NCBI GenBank assembly: GCA_023433855.1
Contig: JAEYTV010000393.1
Location: 1-8,065 of the forward strand
DNA: 8,065 nt
Source of the DNA: Pseudomonadota bacterium
Lineage (GTDB): Bacteria; Pseudomonadota; Alphaproteobacteria; Rhizobiales; Rhizobiaceae
Direction of reading: 5' to 3'
The notes beneath the pieces were generated by a model. That model had not been told where the DNA came from, searched no databases, and saw only the letters and a program-made list of their open reading frames with translations. Below are positions 6,602-8,065 of this stretch, piece by piece. Made by a program: the position numbers and the translations under genes. The stretch's first letter is position 1. Each line of letters opens with the position of its first letter.

Positions 6602-7444
6602 GTGGATATCGACCGTGCGAAGACATTTCTCGAGATCGTTCATACCGGCAGCTTCCTGAAGGCTGCCGATCGCCTCCATGTGACGCAGACGACGGTGAGC
6701 GCGCGCATCCGCACGCTCGAGGAAGGGCTCGGGCGTCGGCTGTTCGTGCGCACCCGCAACGGCGCCTCGCTGACGCCGGCAGGCCGTGAGTTCGAACGTT
6801 TTGCGCAATCCTTCGTCCAGATCTGGGAACGCGCCCGGCAGCAGCTCACCATCCCTCCGGGGCGGACGAGCGTCGTGGCTCTGGGAGGCGAGCTCAGCCT
6901 CTGGAATCCGCTGCTGCTTGACTGGCTTGTCAGGATGAAGAAGGAGCATCCCGCGATCGCCATCCGTGCCCATGTCGGTGTGCCGGACCAGTTGCTGGAG
7001 CAATTGCGGACCGGCGTCCTCGATCTTGCGGTGCTCTATGCGCCGAAACTCCTGCCTGGCTTCAAGGTGGAAATCGTCGAGGAGGAACAGCTCGTGTTGG
7101 TCAGGACGCCGGCCAGGGACAGCGAGCCGCTGGACTACGTCCATGTCGATTGGGGTCCGCAGTTCGCCGCGCAGGCCGGCTTCGGACAGGCCGCATTCGG
7201 GGAACCCGGCGTGCTCGTCGGGCTCGGTCCCCTCGGCCTCAGCTACATATTGAGGGCCGGCGGGATGGGGTATTTCCGAAGAGGCGTCGCAGCGCCTCAC
7301 ATCGAGGCTGGGGAACTGGAGCTCGTCGAAGGAGCGCCGGAGTTCACCTATCCGGCCTATGCCATCTATCCGGAATCTGCTGAAACGCGAGGCGATGTAC
7401 AGGCGGCCCTCAGCGCCCTCAAGGCGGTGGTGGCTGCACCCTGA
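6602..7444 (+). CDS. LysR-family transcriptional regulator, 280 aa
   Basis: Residues about 3-62 form the LysR winged helix-turn-helix: DRAKTFLEIVHTGSFLKAA, then LHVTQTTVSARIRTLEEGLG, then LFVRTRNGASLTPAGREF. A linker helix (about 63-85) and a substrate-binding-type effector domain (about 88-275) follow; HVGVPDQLLEQLRTGVLDLAV is the usual effector-domain helix and strand. The start is GTG at 6602, chosen because AAGGAG lies seven bases upstream and because the HTH begins at once, as in the family; the longer open frame upstream is the antisense of the cyclo-ligase. The stop is TGA at 7444. At 280 residues it is slightly short of the usual 290-310. It is divergent from the cyclo-ligase gene and preceded by a perfect palindrome, the classic LysR layout. 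The effector is unknown. Confidence 0.93.
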   Translation: MDIDRAKTFLEIVHTGSFLKAADRLHVTQTTVSARIRTLEEGLGRRLFVRTRNGASLTPAGREFERFAQSFVQIWERARQQLTIPPGRTSVVALGGELSLWNPLLLDWLVRMKKEHPAIAIRAHVGVPDQLLEQLRTGVLDLAVLYAPKLLPGFKVEIVEEEQLVLVRTPARDSEPLDYVHVDWGPQFAAQAGFGQAAFGEPGVLVGLGPLGLSYILRAGGMGYFRRGVAAPHIEAGELELVEGAPEFTYPAYAIYPESAETRGDVQAALSALKAVVAAP

Positions 7445-7472
7445 CGGCCGAGGGCTTGGGGCTGCCGGTCAG
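7441..7472. terminator. Hairpin spanning both stop codons of convergent genes
   Basis: CTGAC-GGC on the left pairs with GCC-G-GTCAG on the right, giving an 8-base stem with one bulged base. The stem includes the TGA of the LysR gene and the stop of the small gene on the other strand, which end only 24 bases apart. It could serve as a two-way terminator. There is no long T-run on either side, so this is uncertain. Confidence 0.3.
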
Positions 7473-7759
7473 TCCTTGTGCCGGCCTTCGAGCAGCATGG
7501 TGATGACCAGCTCGCGACCGTAGCTGCTGATGCCGACGCCGTCCGGCCTTGCGACCGCAAGTCCCAGACCGACCAGCCGCTGCCCGGTTGCCTCGGAGAG
7601 GCCAGGATAGGGGCCACGGTTCAAGCGCTTCAAGGCGGTCTGCTCCGCCTCGGAAAGATCGTCCCATGCGACTGTCGGCGCGGCAGCAACGGACGAGGTA
7701 GGGGGCGTTATAGTGCTGGTCCTGCCGTTCCGTCGCCTTGAACGGAGGCGGGCGGTCAA
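7469..7759 (-). CDS. Small conserved-looking protein, possible winged-helix, 96 aa
   Basis: The credible core is residues about 30-96: VAWDDLSEAEQTALKRLNRG, then PGLSEATGQRLVGLGLA, then GVGISSYGRELVITMLLEG. The pattern helix, helix ending in GL, short hairpin with a turn, and a final helix resembles a minimal winged helix, in which LGLA leads into the wing. I recall similar short hypothetical proteins in rhizobia but cannot name a family. Residues 1-29 are Arg, Ser and Thr rich and probably disordered. No ATG is available in frame; TTG at 7759 is the only plausible start and has no clear binding site. It overlaps the stop of a 30-codon ORF upstream (TTGA), so translation may depend on coupling. 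The stop is TGA at 7469, close to the convergent LysR gene. Confidence 0.65.
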   Translation of the reverse strand: MTARLRSRRRNGRTSTITPPTSSVAAAPTVAWDDLSEAEQTALKRLNRGPYPGLSEATGQRLVGLGLAVARPDGVGISSYGRELVITMLLEGRHKD

Positions 7760-7848
7760 GACGCGTCGTCCACGACTGCGAGACTGGCCCGTTCGCGCAC
7801 GGTCCGGCGTCGGAGTTCGGTTGTCACGGTCGATATCGTCTCTTTCAT
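7756..7848 (-). CDS. Possible 30-aa ORF overlapping the small downstream gene
   Basis: ATG at 7848 opens a frame that ends at TGA 7756, one base into the TTG start of the next gene. The product is polar and basic (METHIONINE-led KETISTVTTELRRRTVRERA followed by SLAVVDDAS), probably helical in the first two thirds. Third codon positions are GC-rich as in coding DNA here. No clear ribosome binding site precedes the ATG, and an ORF extension to 7944 has no better start. It may be a leader peptide that couples translation into the downstream gene, a real small protein, or the displaced N-terminus of that gene. Confidence 0.3.
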   Translation of the reverse strand: MKETISTVTTELRRRTVRERASLAVVDDAS

Positions 7849-7906
7849 GCGGTCAGGATGCGGTGGGGAACCGTTCCTGGCAAGCGCCGATAATCCTGCT
7901 GGTTCG

Positions 7907-7923
7907 GTGCAAACTTTTTGCAC
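7907..7923. promoter_or_regulatory. Second copy of the TGCAA-N5-TTGCA palindrome
   Basis: GTGCAAA and TTTGCAC form a perfect 7-base dyad around CTT. Its core TGCAA-ACTTT-TTGCA matches the dyad before the LysR gene in both arm sequence and spacing; only the spacer and outermost bases differ. It lies in the region between the leftward small genes and the rightward PAS frame, 43 bases before the ATG at 7966, a sensible place for an operator serving either side. Confidence 0.5.
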
Positions 7924-7965
7924 TGACGGCTGAGGCCGCGGCATTGGGACGGCTGGAAGCGCGTG

Positions 7966-8065
7966 ATGGCAACAGGCGAGACACGCTACGGCGCCGGAGA
8001 CCTCTTGGCCGTCCCGGCCGTAACGAGGGACGGCCGCCAGATTTCTGTCGAGTTCACGATCACCC
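7966..8065 (+). CDS. PAS-domain protein, fragment at right edge, N-terminal part of the domain missing
   Basis: The frame runs off the right edge; 33 codons are visible from ATG 7966 (or GTG 7963). The residues RYGAGDLLAVPAVTRDGRQ and ISVEFTIT are the typical second half of a PAS sensor domain (beta strands around the PxxxxDG turn). Similarity appears to continue upstream of the ATG in the same frame: codons from 7927 read RLRPRHWDGWKRVM, matching the IPERLRxRHWxGYxRVM segment of such proteins. An in-frame TGA at 7924-7926 stops it there. So either translation starts at 7963/7966 and yields a domain lacking its first half, or the gene is a broken remnant. GGAAG six bases before the ATG could act as a binding site. 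Such proteins usually sense redox, light or small ligands and feed kinases or cyclases; what follows is outside the window. Confidence 0.6.
   Translation, partial: MATGETRYGAGDLLAVPAVTRDGRQISVEFTIT

Overview
The window looks like a piece of chromosome from a high-GC alphaproteobacterium, most likely of the Hyphomicrobiales (Rhizobiales). I base this on GC-rich third codon positions, a subunit I of an aa3-type cytochrome c oxidase of Paracoccus/mitochondrial type, an alphaproteobacterial Tim44-like protein, and a 5-formyltetrahydrofolate cyclo-ligase with the N-terminal ASPPCFMHEL segment that I recall from rhizobial relatives. No insertion sequence, CRISPR array, tRNA or rRNA gene is visible.

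Layout. (1) 1-543, + strand: the 3' part of an amidohydrolase (COG3618 / LigI type), cut by the left edge. (2) 544-1371: 828 bases with no gene I can support. (3) 5730 down to 1372, - strand: a compact block in transcription order, made of cytochrome c oxidase subunit I (ctaD), a membrane-anchored Tim44-like protein 12 bases further on, a Rieske domain fused to an FAD/NAD(P)H reductase, and a 96-residue protein of unknown function with a strong ribosome binding site. (4) 6481-5837, - strand: 5-formyltetrahydrofolate cyclo-ligase, upstream of ctaD in the same direction. (5) 6602-7444, + strand: a LysR-type regulator divergent from the cyclo-ligase. (6) 7759-7469, - strand: a small protein resembling a winged helix, convergent with the regulator and perhaps coupled to a 30-codon ORF upstream. 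(7) 7966 to the right edge, + strand: the C-terminal half of a PAS domain, whose N-terminal half appears to be missing.

How the parts may work together. The ctaD block joins a haem-copper oxidase subunit, a possible membrane assembly factor and a Rieske/flavin electron-transfer protein, so respiration or redox handling is the common theme. The usual partners (subunits II and III, haem O synthase, Cox11) are not in view. The most distinctive regulatory signal is a 15-base palindrome, TGCAA-N5-TTGCA, found just before the LysR gene and again in the divergent region before the PAS reading frame. The two sites share arm sequence and spacing exactly, which suggests one regulator, perhaps the LysR protein, acting on both. 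I did not find a clearly new multi-gene system. The items most worth checking are the paired palindromes, the beheaded PAS domain, the lone ctaD with its unusual partners, and the small overlapping reading frames.
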